The position numbers were made by a program, and so were the translations under genes. A stretch of 46,993 bases of DNA, from assembly GCA_018716485.1 (NCBI GenBank), contig DVJY01000042.1:1-46993 (forward strand), given 5' to 3'. This DNA comes from Candidatus Scybalocola faecipullorum (GTDB lineage: Bacteria; Bacillota; Clostridia; Lachnospirales; Lachnospiraceae). Each line of letters starts with the position of its first letter. Positions within the stretch are counted from its first letter, which is position 1. The notes below the pieces were generated by a model that worked only from the letters and a program-made list of their open reading frames with translations, searched no databases and had not been told where the DNA came from. Positions 25,920 to 35,345 of the stretch are shown here, piece after piece.

Positions 25920-26777
25920 ATGACACAAAAATATACGATTAAAAGTAAAAAGACACTGGGTAAGGTACTGACTGTGGTTAAGTGGGTTATCATGATATTT
26001 TTTGCGGCATATACATTGTTTCCGCTGATATGGCTGTTTATTACATCTTTGAAAACGAATGCAGAATATTTTGCCAGCCCGTTTTCGCTGCCTGCAGTGC
26101 CACAGTTCAGTAATTATGTAAATGCGATGGTACAGGCCAATCTTGGTCAGATGATTTTCAACTCAATAACAGTAGCTGTTGTGGCGACCGTTTTGAATAT
26201 TCTTGTGGCGGCCATGGCATCATATGCTATTTCAAGATTCAAATTTAAAGGACGTGAAATTATATTTGCTTTATTTTCAGCAGGTATTATGGTTCCTTTA
26301 AACGCACTGATGGTTCCTTATTATACGATTTTTAGTAAAATAGGGCTGTTGGATTCACTGAATGCATTGAGAATCTTATATGCTGCCATAGGAATTCCGA
26401 TTTCAACATTTATCATTCGAGGCTTTATGGATTCATTTCCTGTTGAAATTGAAGAAGCAGCTTATGTTGATGGCTGCGGCTTCTTCGGAAGATTTTTTAA
26501 AATTGTATTGCCTTTGACTAAAACAGGATTGGTTACAGCGGCGACGTTTCAGTTTTTGACATGTTGGAATGAATTTGTATATGCAAATTTGCTGACATCA
26601 TCACCGGCATCGAAGACGATACAGATCGGTATACGATACTTTACTAATCAGTTTACAACAGATTATGTTTCGATGTATGCGGCGATTATGATAGCGATTG
26701 TTCCAAGTATTGTTATCTATATGTTGTTCCAAGAACAGATTATATCAGGTCTTACAGCAGGTGCCGTAAAGGGGTAA
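25920..26777 (+). CDS. Sugar ABC transporter permease (MalG-type, second system)
   Basis: This 285-residue permease has six hydrophobic segments, the EAA motif EEAAYVDGCGFFGRFFKIVLPL, and the C-terminal SGLTAGAVKG tail typical of MalG-like CUT1 proteins. It follows its partner by 13 bp. As for the first importer, energisation by a shared ATPase from elsewhere in the genome must be assumed. Confidence 0.92.
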   Translation: MTQKYTIKSKKTLGKVLTVVKWVIMIFFAAYTLFPLIWLFITSLKTNAEYFASPFSLPAVPQFSNYVNAMVQANLGQMIFNSITVAVVATVLNILVAAMASYAISRFKFKGREIIFALFSAGIMVPLNALMVPYYTIFSKIGLLDSLNALRILYAAIGIPISTFIIRGFMDSFPVEIEEAAYVDGCGFFGRFFKIVLPLTKTGLVTAATFQFLTCWNEFVYANLLTSSPASKTIQIGIRYFTNQFTTDYVSMYAAIMIAIVPSIVIYMLFQEQIISGLTAGAVKG

Positions 26778-26787
26778 ATGTATTAAT

Positions 26788-28449
26788 ATGAAAATTTATA
26801 ATCCTATATTGCGAGGGATCCATCCGGATCCCTCAATTTGTCGAAAAGACAATGATTTTTATATAGTTACTTCATCGTTTTCGGCATTTCCGGCCTTGCC
26901 GATTTTTCATAGTAAAGATTTGGCTCAGTGGAAATGTATTTCCCATGCAATTTCGGATCCGGCATATATGAAACTTGATGGAGAACGGATGTCTCATGGT
27001 ATATGGGCACCTTCTATAAGATATTATCAAGGTTTGTTTTACATAATTGCGAGGAATATGACAAGCGGAGGTATTTTTTATGTAACAGCTGAAAATCCTA
27101 AAGGTCCTTGGTCACAGCCTCATTGGATTGACAGTAATCAATTTGGGATTGATCCTGATTTTTTCTTTGATGATGACGGAAAGATATATTTAATTGCAGC
27201 ATCTCCATATGAAGACTGCCAATATCCGAATCAGGTCATTATTGCTGCGGAGTTTTCTCTTGAAAAGGACAGGGTTATTGATAAACCATGGATATTATGG
27301 GGAGGGGCACTTGTAAACGCACATTCGCCGGAAGCACCCCATATTTATAAAAAAGACGGTTGGTACTATCTGATGATTGCCGAAGGCGGCACGGAATTTT
27401 ATCATTGTGTAACCATTAGCAGGAGCACAGACATCCACAGTAGGTTTGAAGGATATCATGGAAATCCTATTTTAACGCACAGGCATCTTGGTGAGATGGC
27501 TGAAATAACCGGTGTAGGACATGGGGATTTGGTGGATACAAAAAACGGAAAATGGTATATGGTCATACTTGGAAGAAGAAATAATCCATATAAATATCAG
27601 AGTATAGGCAGAGAGACATTTATTGTTCCTGTTGCATGGGAAAATGGATGGCCAGTTATAAATCCGGGAAAAGGTATTGTGGAATCTGTTGTTCATGAAT
27701 CGTACGGACAAAAGAAGGATGATTTGGAGATTATACCTGAAAATGAACCGTTTTTCGATAATTTTAATGAAAATAAACTGTCTGACGAATGGGAAAGTCT
27801 TGGTGTTAATGAAAATTCATATGTGATAGAAAATAGCTGTCTGATACTCAGACCAAAAGGTGCTGAAACTTATCCGGAAGATAGAAAAGGGTGTAAATTC
27901 AGGCAAAAAGTCTTCATTTACGGTGATGATAATGCTGAAAACACAGAACGTCTATTTAATTTCTGGGGATATCCGCAAAAGGATTTTTCTTTTTCTGTCT
28001 GTACAAAGCTTTACTTTAAGCCAGAAACTAATCAATGCGCAGGACTTGTATTTTTACAGAATAATTTTAATCAGATTAAAATACAGATATGCAGAAAAAA
28101 TAATAATATATGGATACAGACGGTTAAAGTGGAGACATATGAAAAAAGCAGCAAAGCGTTTGTACACGATAACGTATACCGGTATGATGTGCAGACGCTT
28201 TGCGAAATAAAATATATGTATGAGACGGTATATCTTAAGTTGTCCGCGCATTTTGGCATGTGGAAAGCGGAATTTTCTCAAGATGGCAGCCACTGGAATG
28301 TGTTATTAGATCACATTGACGGTTGGTATTTGGGAAAACCCGAAAAGACCGGATTTATAGGAGGAAAAGCAGGCCTATTCTGTAGCGGTGATCCTTTAAT
28401 ACAGACACAGGGAGTTATATTTGATTGGTTTTTATACGAACCCTTATAA
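26788..28449 (+). CDS. Glycoside hydrolase family 43 with C-terminal beta-sandwich domain
   Basis: This 553-residue protein has an N-terminal five-bladed GH43 propeller (residues about 1-300) with all three catalytic carboxylates: Asp14 in HPDPS, Asp122 in GIDPDFF and Glu182 in SPEAPH. A concanavalin-A-like C-terminal domain (GH43_C2 type) starts near residue 325 (FFDNFNENKLSDEWE). There is no signal peptide, so it acts on imported oligosaccharides. GH43 enzymes of this shape are mostly beta-xylosidases or alpha-arabinofuranosidases, sometimes beta-galactosidases. Its stop overlaps the convergent oxidoreductase gene by 6 bp, with no terminator between. The actual substrate, and whether it is sulfated, is unknown. 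Confidence 0.9.
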   Translation: MKIYNPILRGIHPDPSICRKDNDFYIVTSSFSAFPALPIFHSKDLAQWKCISHAISDPAYMKLDGERMSHGIWAPSIRYYQGLFYIIARNMTSGGIFYVTAENPKGPWSQPHWIDSNQFGIDPDFFFDDDGKIYLIAASPYEDCQYPNQVIIAAEFSLEKDRVIDKPWILWGGALVNAHSPEAPHIYKKDGWYYLMIAEGGTEFYHCVTISRSTDIHSRFEGYHGNPILTHRHLGEMAEITGVGHGDLVDTKNGKWYMVILGRRNNPYKYQSIGRETFIVPVAWENGWPVINPGKGIVESVVHESYGQKKDDLEIIPENEPFFDNFNENKLSDEWESLGVNENSYVIENSCLILRPKGAETYPEDRKGCKFRQKVFIYGDDNAENTERLFNFWGYPQKDFSFSVCTKLYFKPETNQCAGLVFLQNNFNQIKIQICRKNNNIWIQTVKVETYEKSSKAFVHDNVYRYDVQTLCEIKYMYETVYLKLSAHFGMWKAEFSQDGSHWNVLLDHIDGWYLGKPEKTGFIGGKAGLFCSGDPLIQTQGVIFDWFLYEPL

Positions 28450-29484
28450 TTTCATCACTTCTCCGGTTTCCGCAGACGCTTCGGCTGCCAGAGCGAGCCG
28501 GCTGCTTATAAGTCCTGTGTGGATATCGGCCAGTGGCTGACGGTGGCTGCGAATGCAGTCGGCCAGTTCATTCAGAGATGGAATGATATCTTCTGAATGG
28601 GCCTCATAGTTTTCACGCAGATATGAGTAGCTGATTTCATTATCTGCCGAGCGAGTCCATAAATACAATGTGTCGTCGCGGATTTCCATGCGTCCTTTGT
28701 CGCCAATAATGCCGAATTCAAAGGCGTGCATATGCTTTTGGTGTTTTAACTCAGGAGCGAACATGCACAGTGATAACATCGCCCGGCATCCATTGCTGTA
28801 ATCAACAGTAACAAAGGCATTGTCAAGGACATCAGTGTCTTTGTAAATGACCTGGTTATCGCCGGAAGCATAAACGCTAATTGGTTTTGCGCCGCTGAAC
28901 ATGTTGAATAAATCAAAATGATGGCAGTTTTTTTCGAGCAATGTACCGCCGCTGCATGCTTTTTTGGTAATCCAATCAGGAACGTCGCCGTCTTTCTTTA
29001 AGAATGGATGACGGAATTCATGACACCATAACAGCTTTGGAGTTCCGATCATTGGAAGCAAACGGCGCATTTGTGAAATAACCGGAGAATAACGAAGTTC
29101 ATAGCCAATTTGTACGATTTGTTGGTGTTTTTCCCACGCTTTATAAATGTTCAGACATCCTTCGTTTGAAATAGCCATTGGTTTTTCAAGGCGCAGATGC
29201 TTGCCGGCATTTAAACAGTCTACAGCAATTTGTTCATGGGTAAAGTCCGGAGTAACAATCGCCGCAAGTGAAAAATCCGCTTCTTTAAGAAGCTGGCGAT
29301 AGTCCGTATATACCTGAATGTTTAAATGATGCTCTTGAATAAAGTGTTCTACTCTTTGTATATTTGGCGCATAGGTCTCGCATACAGCAGTAACTTCGTA
29401 ATCTTTAGAAGGAAGAAAGCAGTGACGCAGCTGGGAAAATCCCATCATGCCCATGCCGATGATTGCGGTTTTTATTTTTTCCAT
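28444..29484 (-). CDS. Gfo/Idh/MocA-family oxidoreductase (second)
   Basis: This 346-residue protein has the Rossmann motif IIGMGMMGFSQLRH, the EKP motif in LRLEKPMAISNEG, GYELRYSP, and GGTLLEKNCHHFDLFNM, where His residues sit at the substrate site. It is the last gene of a leftward nagA-nagB-oxidoreductase operon, 12 bp behind the NagB homologue. The context suggests oxidation of an amino sugar or of a glycoside bearing one. It is clearly a different branch from the protein at 11758. Confidence 0.87.
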   Translation of the reverse strand: MEKIKTAIIGMGMMGFSQLRHCFLPSKDYEVTAVCETYAPNIQRVEHFIQEHHLNIQVYTDYRQLLKEADFSLAAIVTPDFTHEQIAVDCLNAGKHLRLEKPMAISNEGCLNIYKAWEKHQQIVQIGYELRYSPVISQMRRLLPMIGTPKLLWCHEFRHPFLKKDGDVPDWITKKACSGGTLLEKNCHHFDLFNMFSGAKPISVYASGDNQVIYKDTDVLDNAFVTVDYSNGCRAMLSLCMFAPELKHQKHMHAFEFGIIGDKGRMEIRDDTLYLWTRSADNEISYSYLRENYEAHSEDIIPSLNELADCIRSHRQPLADIHTGLISSRLALAAEASAETGEVMKL

Positions 29485-29496
29485 AATAACTCCAAT

Positions 29497-30327
29497 CTAT
29501 CTGAGCCGTCCTACAGGAGGCATCGATACTTCTTTCGTGATAATCAGTTTGGCATCTCTGTGTTCCTGGAAAAATGAAGCAGGAACTTTACATGTGACCG
29601 GTCCGTGAAGTATTTTACGGACAATGCCTTTTTGCCATGAGCGATTCATATAGAACCGTATATGGCGTGCCGACAATATTTCTTTCATACCGACTGTAAT
29701 GCAGCGGGTTGGAATGTAGTCAATATATCCGTTGGCTGCGGTAACAGAATTGATCGTCCGTGTTTCTCTTGTCAGACTGAGCACGCGGGTAGGAAGCCGT
29801 TTAAAGGTGCGGTCGTCTGTATCGTCTTCAGGAGGCTCATTAAAAGCGATATGCCCATTGATACCAATGCCGCCATATGCAACTTCAACACCGCCGAGAT
29901 TGGCAATCAATTTTCCGATTTCAGCTTCACGGCCGGGTTCAGGAAAAATTCGCTGTGATACAGGAACGTTTAAATCCGGGCGAACCTGATTGTAAAATTC
30001 CCGTTCCATAAAACCGCGGAAACTTAGAGGATGAGTTTTTGGAATCGGACGGTCATGCTCATCTAGATATTCATCCATGTTGATCAGCCAAACATTTTGG
30101 AGCGGTACATTTTTTTGGTTGCACATTTTGGCGAGCTTTCTGTATTGTCCGATCGGACCGACAGGGACAATAAAAACAGAACGTTTTCCGTTAATATTGT
30201 TGGCGGTAATCCGGTCAAACATATCCATTGCCATATGATAGTAGAGATCTTCTTCGGTATCTACAATTTCAAGCTGGATAGGGCTGCCTTTGCCAAGTTG
30301 TTCTTGGGTGATTTGTTCATATTTCAT
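29497..30327 (-). CDS. nagB: NagB-like glucosamine-6-phosphate deaminase homologue with Asp-to-Asn change
   Basis: This protein of about 276 residues belongs to the glucosamine-6-phosphate isomerase/deaminase family. Asp85 in INMDEYL matches E. coli Asp72, and GHIAFNEP is kept with His159 and Glu164. The residue equivalent to catalytic Asp141 is Asn157 (GIGINGHIAFNEP). Since Asp141 works with His143 and Glu148 in ring opening, the enzyme may be slow, or may act on another substrate. The start at 30327 was chosen because AAGGAGG would overlap the earlier ATG at 30336. It overlaps the end of nagA by 11 bp, so the two are translationally coupled. The symbol marks family membership, not proven activity. 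Confidence 0.8.
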   Translation of the reverse strand: MKYEQITQEQLGKGSPIQLEIVDTEEDLYYHMAMDMFDRITANNINGKRSVFIVPVGPIGQYRKLAKMCNQKNVPLQNVWLINMDEYLDEHDRPIPKTHPLSFRGFMEREFYNQVRPDLNVPVSQRIFPEPGREAEIGKLIANLGGVEVAYGGIGINGHIAFNEPPEDDTDDRTFKRLPTRVLSLTRETRTINSVTAANGYIDYIPTRCITVGMKEILSARHIRFYMNRSWQKGIVRKILHGPVTCKVPASFFQEHRDAKLIITKEVSMPPVGRLR

Positions 30328-31519
30328 TTTTTGCATCCTCCTTGTGATGATAAATAAAGTTTTCGCTGATAATTGTTGTTTTTAATGTGCCACGGCTGTC
30401 CAAGATGTTAAGTTCCGCATCAAATCCCGGTGCGATATTTCCTTTGTGCTCCAAGCCAAGCAGTTTTGCCGGCGCTGCAGAAGCCATATATACAGCTTCC
30501 TGAGGCAAAACGGTATGCCTGCTGATGAGACGGCCGACCATCGTGCCGATGGATGTAATGCTGCCCGCAAAAGCGCTTCTGTCTGAGAGCAGCGCCACAT
30601 GTTCATCAACAATGACAGGAACGCCGCTGCCCTGCTGCCCGAGATAGTATTTTCCCGGCGGCATTCCGCTGGCGCTAAGGCCATCGGATATGAGACATAT
30701 TTTTTGATAGCCTTTACAGCGGTAAATAAAATCAAACAGTTCCGGCGGAACATGGTAATCGTCGGCAATGACCTCGCAGAAAAGCTCCGGATGGAGCAGA
30801 CCGATCTGAGTCAGGCCGAGATGTTTTTTGTAAGAACCGGGCCGACGGGACACGCCTGAAGAACAGCAGTAAATATGTGTGACGGATTTTAAGCCGCCGT
30901 CGATGGCCGCGTGAATCTCATCGTCGATGGCATGGTCATGGCCGCCGGAAATAGCGATGTGGTTGGCTCTGCAAAAGGCCAGCAGATCATCCATATGAGG
31001 AAGTTCTGGTGCAGCAGTGATGAGCTTAATATAATTTTTGTATTTCTCCAGAAACTTTATACTTTGCCGATCGGGGCATCTTAAATGCTGAATTGGATGT
31101 GCACCGGCATTGTGCGCGGATAAGAACGGGCCTTCTAAGTGACATCCGAGAATATTGACCGGAAGTTTTGGTATGTATTCTTGTAAAACATCAATGACAT
31201 GACCGATGATTTCCAGCGGCGTTGTCATAGTTGTCAGAAGAAAACTTGTGACGCCGTTTTTCAGATGATATTCGGATATTTTGTCATAGGCTTTAAAAGA
31301 AGCGTCCATAGCGTCGCACATTAAGGCACCGTGATTATGGATATCAATAAAGCCCGGGCTGATATAGTTTTTGCCGGCATCGATGACTTGAACGTTTGGC
31401 AGTGGCTTCCAAAAAGCCATAGGTCCGACGGCTGTGATTACGTTTTGATCAATACGGATATAATAATCATGGAAGCACCGGCCTTCACAAAGTAGATGGC
31501 CGTGTATGATATCAAGCAT
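30317..31519 (-). CDS. nagA: N-acetylglucosamine-6-phosphate deacetylase
   Basis: This amidohydrolase of about 400 residues has the metal motifs PGFIDIHNHG, HLEGPF (Glu), GGHDHA and THIYCCSS (His), and the catalytic LISDG (Asp). It removes the acetyl group from N-acetylglucosamine 6-phosphate in the cytosol, preparing it for NagB. The usual NagA block THLFNAM is replaced by THIYCCSSG, so it is a divergent member. Start 31519 is chosen because AAGGAGG lies 8 nt before that ATG, while the GTG at 31528 overlaps the site. It is divergent from the AraC-type gene, its likely regulator. Confidence 0.85.
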   Translation of the reverse strand: MLDIIHGHLLCEGRCFHDYYIRIDQNVITAVGPMAFWKPLPNVQVIDAGKNYISPGFIDIHNHGALMCDAMDASFKAYDKISEYHLKNGVTSFLLTTMTTPLEIIGHVIDVLQEYIPKLPVNILGCHLEGPFLSAHNAGAHPIQHLRCPDRQSIKFLEKYKNYIKLITAAPELPHMDDLLAFCRANHIAISGGHDHAIDDEIHAAIDGGLKSVTHIYCCSSGVSRRPGSYKKHLGLTQIGLLHPELFCEVIADDYHVPPELFDFIYRCKGYQKICLISDGLSASGMPPGKYYLGQQGSGVPVIVDEHVALLSDRSAFAGSITSIGTMVGRLISRHTVLPQEAVYMASAAPAKLLGLEHKGNIAPGFDAELNILDSRGTLKTTIISENFIYHHKEDAKNEI

Positions 31520-31652
31520 AAATTTCACCTCCTTACAGCTTTCATGTTAAGGAGTTTTGCACAAAAAATCGTATACTATCTTCATGAATTTAATGTACTA
31601 TTTTGAGATTTTGTGACATCATGACGCCGTATTGACGGCAAAAGGAGGAGCT

Positions 31653-32516
31653 ATGGAAATATATGACGAAACACAACCGCTGGATTTAAATTTTCCTCTC
31701 CGGATGAATAAAATGTGGCTTAGAAAGGATTCGCTTGAATTTGTGTATTATCACAAGCATCACTATTATGAAATTACTTGTATTTTAAATGGACACGGCT
31801 TTATCAGTGTTAACGGCAGGCGATTCAAGCTAGAGCCCGGCGATGTTGTGCTATTTAATATTGATGAAGTACACGGCTGGGAGTTGACAGAAGATATGCG
31901 TATCTTTGTCATGGTTTTTTCCAGTGAATTGATTTTTGATAAGGTCAGTCTTTTTGACTATGAATATTTACGATTTTTTGAAGAAAATGGAAGTCATTTT
32001 GTGAATCGAATACCGCATGAAGAAATTTATGCAAAAAAAATTTACGGAGTGATGGAAGATATATATAATGAATGGGTGCATGATCACGATGGGCGTGAGC
32101 TGATGATGAAATCTTTTGTTTTAAGAATACTGACCATGCTGACACGGCATTATAAAAACAGTCCGAAAGACAGCAGACAGTGTCAGATTAAAAATGAGCA
32201 GATGCAGCGGCTTCAGGAAGTTATTGCCTATGTCAGCGAATGTTATGACCAGAAAATTACTTTAGAAGACGCTGCCCAAAAAGCATATATGAACGCCAAT
32301 TATTTTTCAGCCTTTTTTAAGAAAGTCATGGGAGAGACATTCAGCCACTATCTGATAAAAATTCGTATCTATAAAGCCCGGGAATTGATTTTGACAGGCA
32401 GGTATAATGTGTTGGAAGTATCCCAGATGTGCGGTTATAATAATATTTCTAATTTTTACCGTGCTTACAAAAAGATTTTCGGAAAGACGCCCAAGGACAA
32501 TGAACCTCAGCAGTAA
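31653..32516 (+). CDS. AraC-family transcriptional regulator
   Basis: This protein of about 287 residues has an N-terminal cupin-type ligand domain (residues about 15-140; HKHHYYEITCILNGHG and LEPGDVVLFNIDEVHGWE) and a C-terminal double helix-turn-helix (about 185-285; ITLEDAAQKAYMNANYFSAFF and VSQMCGYNNISNFYRAYKKIFGKTP). The start is ATG 31653, after AAAGGAGGAG; the upstream TTG at 31632 is unlikely. It is divergent from nagA with 133 bp between the starts, so it probably activates the nag operon in response to an amino sugar. I see no convincing promoter hexamers in that gap. Confidence 0.92.
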   Translation: MEIYDETQPLDLNFPLRMNKMWLRKDSLEFVYYHKHHYYEITCILNGHGFISVNGRRFKLEPGDVVLFNIDEVHGWELTEDMRIFVMVFSSELIFDKVSLFDYEYLRFFEENGSHFVNRIPHEEIYAKKIYGVMEDIYNEWVHDHDGRELMMKSFVLRILTMLTRHYKNSPKDSRQCQIKNEQMQRLQEVIAYVSECYDQKITLEDAAQKAYMNANYFSAFFKKVMGETFSHYLIKIRIYKARELILTGRYNVLEVSQMCGYNNISNFYRAYKKIFGKTPKDNEPQQ

Positions 32517-32520
32517 AAAA

Positions 32521-32564
32521 AGAACATCTCTGTCCGCTGTGTATGCGGCTGAGATGTTCTTTTG
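32521..32564. terminator. Bidirectional terminator between the AraC gene and the lipoprotein gene
   Basis: Stem AGAACATCTC / GAGATGTTCT encloses an inner CCGC/GCGG pair, with a T-run after it and an A-run before it, so it works for both converging genes. Confidence 0.88.
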
Positions 32565-32572
32565 TCTGATAT

Positions 32573-33010
32573 TTAACTTTCTGTATCGTTTTCGGAAGAA
32601 GATTCGGTTTCGCGCTGGCTGGTATTATTACCGGTTTCCTGAGTGCCGTCGTTGATTTCATTGGCGCCGTCTTTGCTGTAATTGTTAAACAGCGCTTCCT
32701 CAAGATTGTCTTTGCCGCGGATATACGCCGCCTGAAGCTTATCGCCGGCATATCTTAAAACGGCGGTTGTTCCGTCGGCGAGACTGTACATTTCAAAACT
32801 TTCTTTGTCTGCAAGCGCGCTGTCGCTTTTTCCGAGAAGATCTTCCACATCGCTGCGGCTCATGTCTGCGTAAAGCCCGCGGACGTGTTCTGCAGTCAGA
32901 TCGCTGCGTGTCTGAGAAGACGTTGCTGCGCCGGAACAGCCGTAAAGCACTGCTGTAAGCGCCAGCACGGCAGCGGCAAGAATCATTTTTTGTTTCCACA
33001 TTGTTTTCAT
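32573..33010 (-). CDS. Small secreted lipoprotein with a BamE/SmpA-like region
   Basis: This 145-residue protein has a signal peptide (KMILAAAVLALTAVLYGC) with lipobox LYGC. The middle part (LTAEHVRGLYADMSRSDVEDLLGKSDSALADKESFEMYSLADGTTAVLRY) resembles the BamE/DUF3862-type fold: short helices with an MSRSDVEDLLG motif. Residues after about 112 are a low-complexity Thr/Ser/Glu/Asn tail. The role is unknown; similar small lipoproteins in Firmicutes are thought to be envelope-associated. An AGGAGG site precedes the ATG. Confidence 0.75.
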   Translation of the reverse strand: MKTMWKQKMILAAAVLALTAVLYGCSGAATSSQTRSDLTAEHVRGLYADMSRSDVEDLLGKSDSALADKESFEMYSLADGTTAVLRYAGDKLQAAYIRGKDNLEEALFNNYSKDGANEINDGTQETGNNTSQRETESSSENDTES

Positions 33011-33088
33011 GATGTAAGCCTCCTAAAAAATAAGATCTGTCTGTGATTTTATTTTCTCCGAAGCTAAAGAAAATATGCGGATAATTCA

Positions 33089-34600
33089 TTATGTATAGGA
33101 CAGGTTTTCTGACGGATACTGAGGATCGCATGTCATATCAATGCCAAGTTTTCTGAAAGTCTGCTCGTCGCCGTGAGGCAGCATGACAGTCGTATGACCC
33201 TGGACGCCGTTTAACTCCTGAAGTTTATCAATGGCGTACTGAGCCATCGGATTGGTAACGGCGCTGATACTTAATGCGATCAAAACTTCTTCTACGTCCA
33301 GAACACAATGTTTGCTGTGCAGATTATTGCGTTTTAAATTGAAAATAGTATTTAAAACGCTTGGCGCGATTAAAGGAATTTCATCGGCAATGCCTGCCAG
33401 ATGCTTGATGGCATTAATCAGAGCGGCGGCGCCGGACACCATAATTCTAGATGTTCGTCCGGTAATAATTGTTCCGTCATTTAAAGCAAGCGCTGTAGCG
33501 GCATAGACCTCTTTTGTATGATCCGGATTCTGTTCTGTTTTAGCTGCGGCAAATTCTCTGGCCGGTACGACAGGAATACGGTCTTCCTGATGCAGACCGA
33601 CATCTTCCATGATCAGTTTCATACGCTGAACAGCATCGTAATCGACCTGTCCTTTTTTGAATTCACATTCGGTTTTAAAATCACGGCGGATAATTTCCTG
33701 AAGGGCAGCTTCGCGGACGACTTCGTCATCAATAATCCCGAAGCCGATACGATTGACGCCCATATCTGTCGGCGATTTGTAAACAGATTCGGTACCGGTG
33801 ATACGCTCGATGATTCTGCGGATAACCGGGAACATTTCAAGATCCCGATTATAGTTGACAGCAGGAACTTTATAAGCATCGTAATGAAAGTAATCCATCA
33901 TATTTGCATCTTTCAGATCGACGGTTGCTGCCTCGTAGGCAATGTTGACAGGATGTTTGAGCGGAAGGTTCCATACAGGGAAAGTTTCAAATTTAGAGTA
34001 ACCGGCCGATTTGCCCAGACGGTGTTCGTGATAGAGCTGATTTAAACATGTCGCCAGTTTGCCGCTGCCCGGTCCGGGAGCAGTCACAACGACAATCGGT
34101 TTGGAGGTTTCAATAAAAGGATTAATGCCATAGCCTTCGTCGCTGACAATGGCATCTACATCTGTCGGATAGCCTTTGATAGCTTTATGTGTATAGACTT
34201 TAATGTTTTGACGTTCCAGTTTTTTTATAAATACTGTTGTTGCCGGCTGATGATCATACCGTGTAATAACAACGCTGTTGACTTCAAGACCATAGCCTTT
34301 CAGGTCGTCAATAAGGCGAAGAACGTCCATATCATAGGTGATTCCGAAATCACCGCGGATTTTGTTGCGCTCGATGTCTCCGGCATAAACGCAAATAATA
34401 ATTTCCGCTTTGTCTTTCAATGTCTGCAGAAGCTTGATTTTGGCATTTTCGTCAAAACCGGGCAGTACACGTTTGGCATGAAGATCGGAGATTAATTTGC
34501 CGCCGAATTCAAGATACAGTTTGTCGTAATTGTTGACACGCTCCAAAATATACTGCGACTGTTCGGCAATATATTTTTCGTGATCGAACCCTATTTTCAT
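33089..34600 (-). CDS. DUF1846 domain-containing protein
   Basis: This protein of about 503 residues matches the conserved DUF1846 family of Firmicutes and Bacteroidetes. Notable features are [22 protein letters not shown] at the start, [29 protein letters not shown] (a P-loop-like Gly/Ser/Lys stretch), the middle [24 protein letters not shown], and [16 protein letters not shown] near the end. ATG 34600 fits the usual family length; a GTG start 12 nt earlier is possible. Family members have known structures but no settled function. It is a single-gene leftward unit. Confidence 0.9.
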   Translation of the reverse strand: MKIGFDHEKYIAEQSQYILERVNNYDKLYLEFGGKLISDLHAKRVLPGFDENAKIKLLQTLKDKAEIIICVYAGDIERNKIRGDFGITYDMDVLRLIDDLKGYGLEVNSVVITRYDHQPATTVFIKKLERQNIKVYTHKAIKGYPTDVDAIVSDEGYGINPFIETSKPIVVVTAPGPGSGKLATCLNQLYHEHRLGKSAGYSKFETFPVWNLPLKHPVNIAYEAATVDLKDANMMDYFHYDAYKVPAVNYNRDLEMFPVIRRIIERITGTESVYKSPTDMGVNRIGFGIIDDEVVREAALQEIIRRDFKTECEFKKGQVDYDAVQRMKLIMEDVGLHQEDRIPVVPAREFAAAKTEQNPDHTKEVYAATALALNDGTIITGRTSRIMVSGAAALINAIKHLAGIADEIPLIAPSVLNTIFNLKRNNLHSKHCVLDVEEVLIALSISAVTNPMAQYAIDKLQELNGVQGHTTVMLPHGDEQTFRKLGIDMTCDPQYPSENLSYT

Positions 34601-34785
34601 AACATACACCACTTTCTACCGGAAAATTGATTTGTCTGACATTCAAGGTTTAATTCTAACACAGCTGAAAATAATCGTAAAGGGTCATACGACAAGTTTT
34701 TACAAAAAAAGATATAAATATAACCTTGCCTTATGGAATGAACTATGATAAACTAAACAGTGTTGATTTTAGGAGGTGTGAAGCC

Positions 34786-35031
34786 GTGGAGATTTTAAGA
34801 ATCGTAGTGACCGTGATATTTGCGCTGGATGCACTTGCGCTTGCCATTGTCGTTCTGATGCAGGAGAGCAAATCAGCCGGTTTATCAGGTGCGATCAGTG
34901 GTATGGCAGATACTTACTGGGGCAGAAATAAAGGCCGTTCGATGGAAGGCAAACTTGTGACCGCAACAAAAGTATTAGGCGTATTGTTTTTTGTATTAGC
35001 ATTACTGCTGAACATGGGCTGGGGCCGCTAA
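34786..35031 (+). CDS. secG: Preprotein translocase subunit SecG
   Basis: This 81-residue membrane protein has two hydrophobic segments joined by the SecG loop (LMQESKSAGLSGAISG and a TYWGRNKGRSMEGKL stretch). It stimulates SecYEG-mediated export. The GTG at 34786 is the start: AGGAGG (34771-34776) lies 9 nt before it, while an ATG at 34726 would add residues without similarity to SecG. Its position before rnr and smpB is the common order in Clostridia. Confidence 0.95.
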   Translation: MEILRIVVTVIFALDALALAIVVLMQESKSAGLSGAISGMADTYWGRNKGRSMEGKLVTATKVLGVLFFVLALLLNMGWGR

Positions 35032-35046
35032 ACACTGATTACAGAT

Positions 35047-35085
35047 AACACTCTTAAAGATTTAAGGGTGTTATTTTATTTACTC
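35047..35085 (+). terminator. Intrinsic terminator after secG
   Basis: Stem ACACTCTTAAA / TTTAAGGGTGT is followed by a T-rich run. It separates secG from the hairpin-rich region and rnr. Confidence 0.82.
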
Positions 35086-35094
35086 TGAAAGCCC

Positions 35095-35283
35095 GTCTCA
35101 AAGCATAGACAAGCGGTCTGCTTGCAGACCGGGTTGTCTATGCTTTAGAGACGCTAACCCGTATGAGCACGAAGACTGCCAAAGGCAGACTGAAAAGTGC
35201 GAATACGGGTAGGATTGCGGGAGCGCCAGGGGCGCGGAGCAATCAGCGGCTTTTATTTATGGTGCTGCCGCGCTTGGCGCGGC
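35095..35283. repeat. Cluster of four GC-rich hairpins between secG and rnr
   Basis: In about 190 bp there are four successive inverted repeats: 35095-35152 (nested; outer GTCTC.AAGCATAGACAA, inner GGTCTG-CTT-GCAGACC), 35157-35210 (outer ACCCGTAT/ATACGGGT, inner CTGCC-AAA-GGCAG), 35214-35243 (ATTGC/GCAAT around GCGCC/GGCGC) and 35267-35283 (GCCGCGC/GCGCGGC). The base composition is far richer in GC than the flanks, and I see no open frame. It could be a REP-like intergenic element or a structured leader RNA of rnr. Confidence 0.7.
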
Positions 35284-35345
35284 ATGAGGGTTTGCGCGAT
35301 ACGCCCGGCAAGCCGTATACCTGTGACTGAGGAGGTGAACAGTTT

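Noticed and set aside
34726-34785. An upstream ATG giving a longer SecG.
   Set aside because: The extra 20 residues do not look like SecG, and the strong AGGAGG site lies just before the GTG at 34786.
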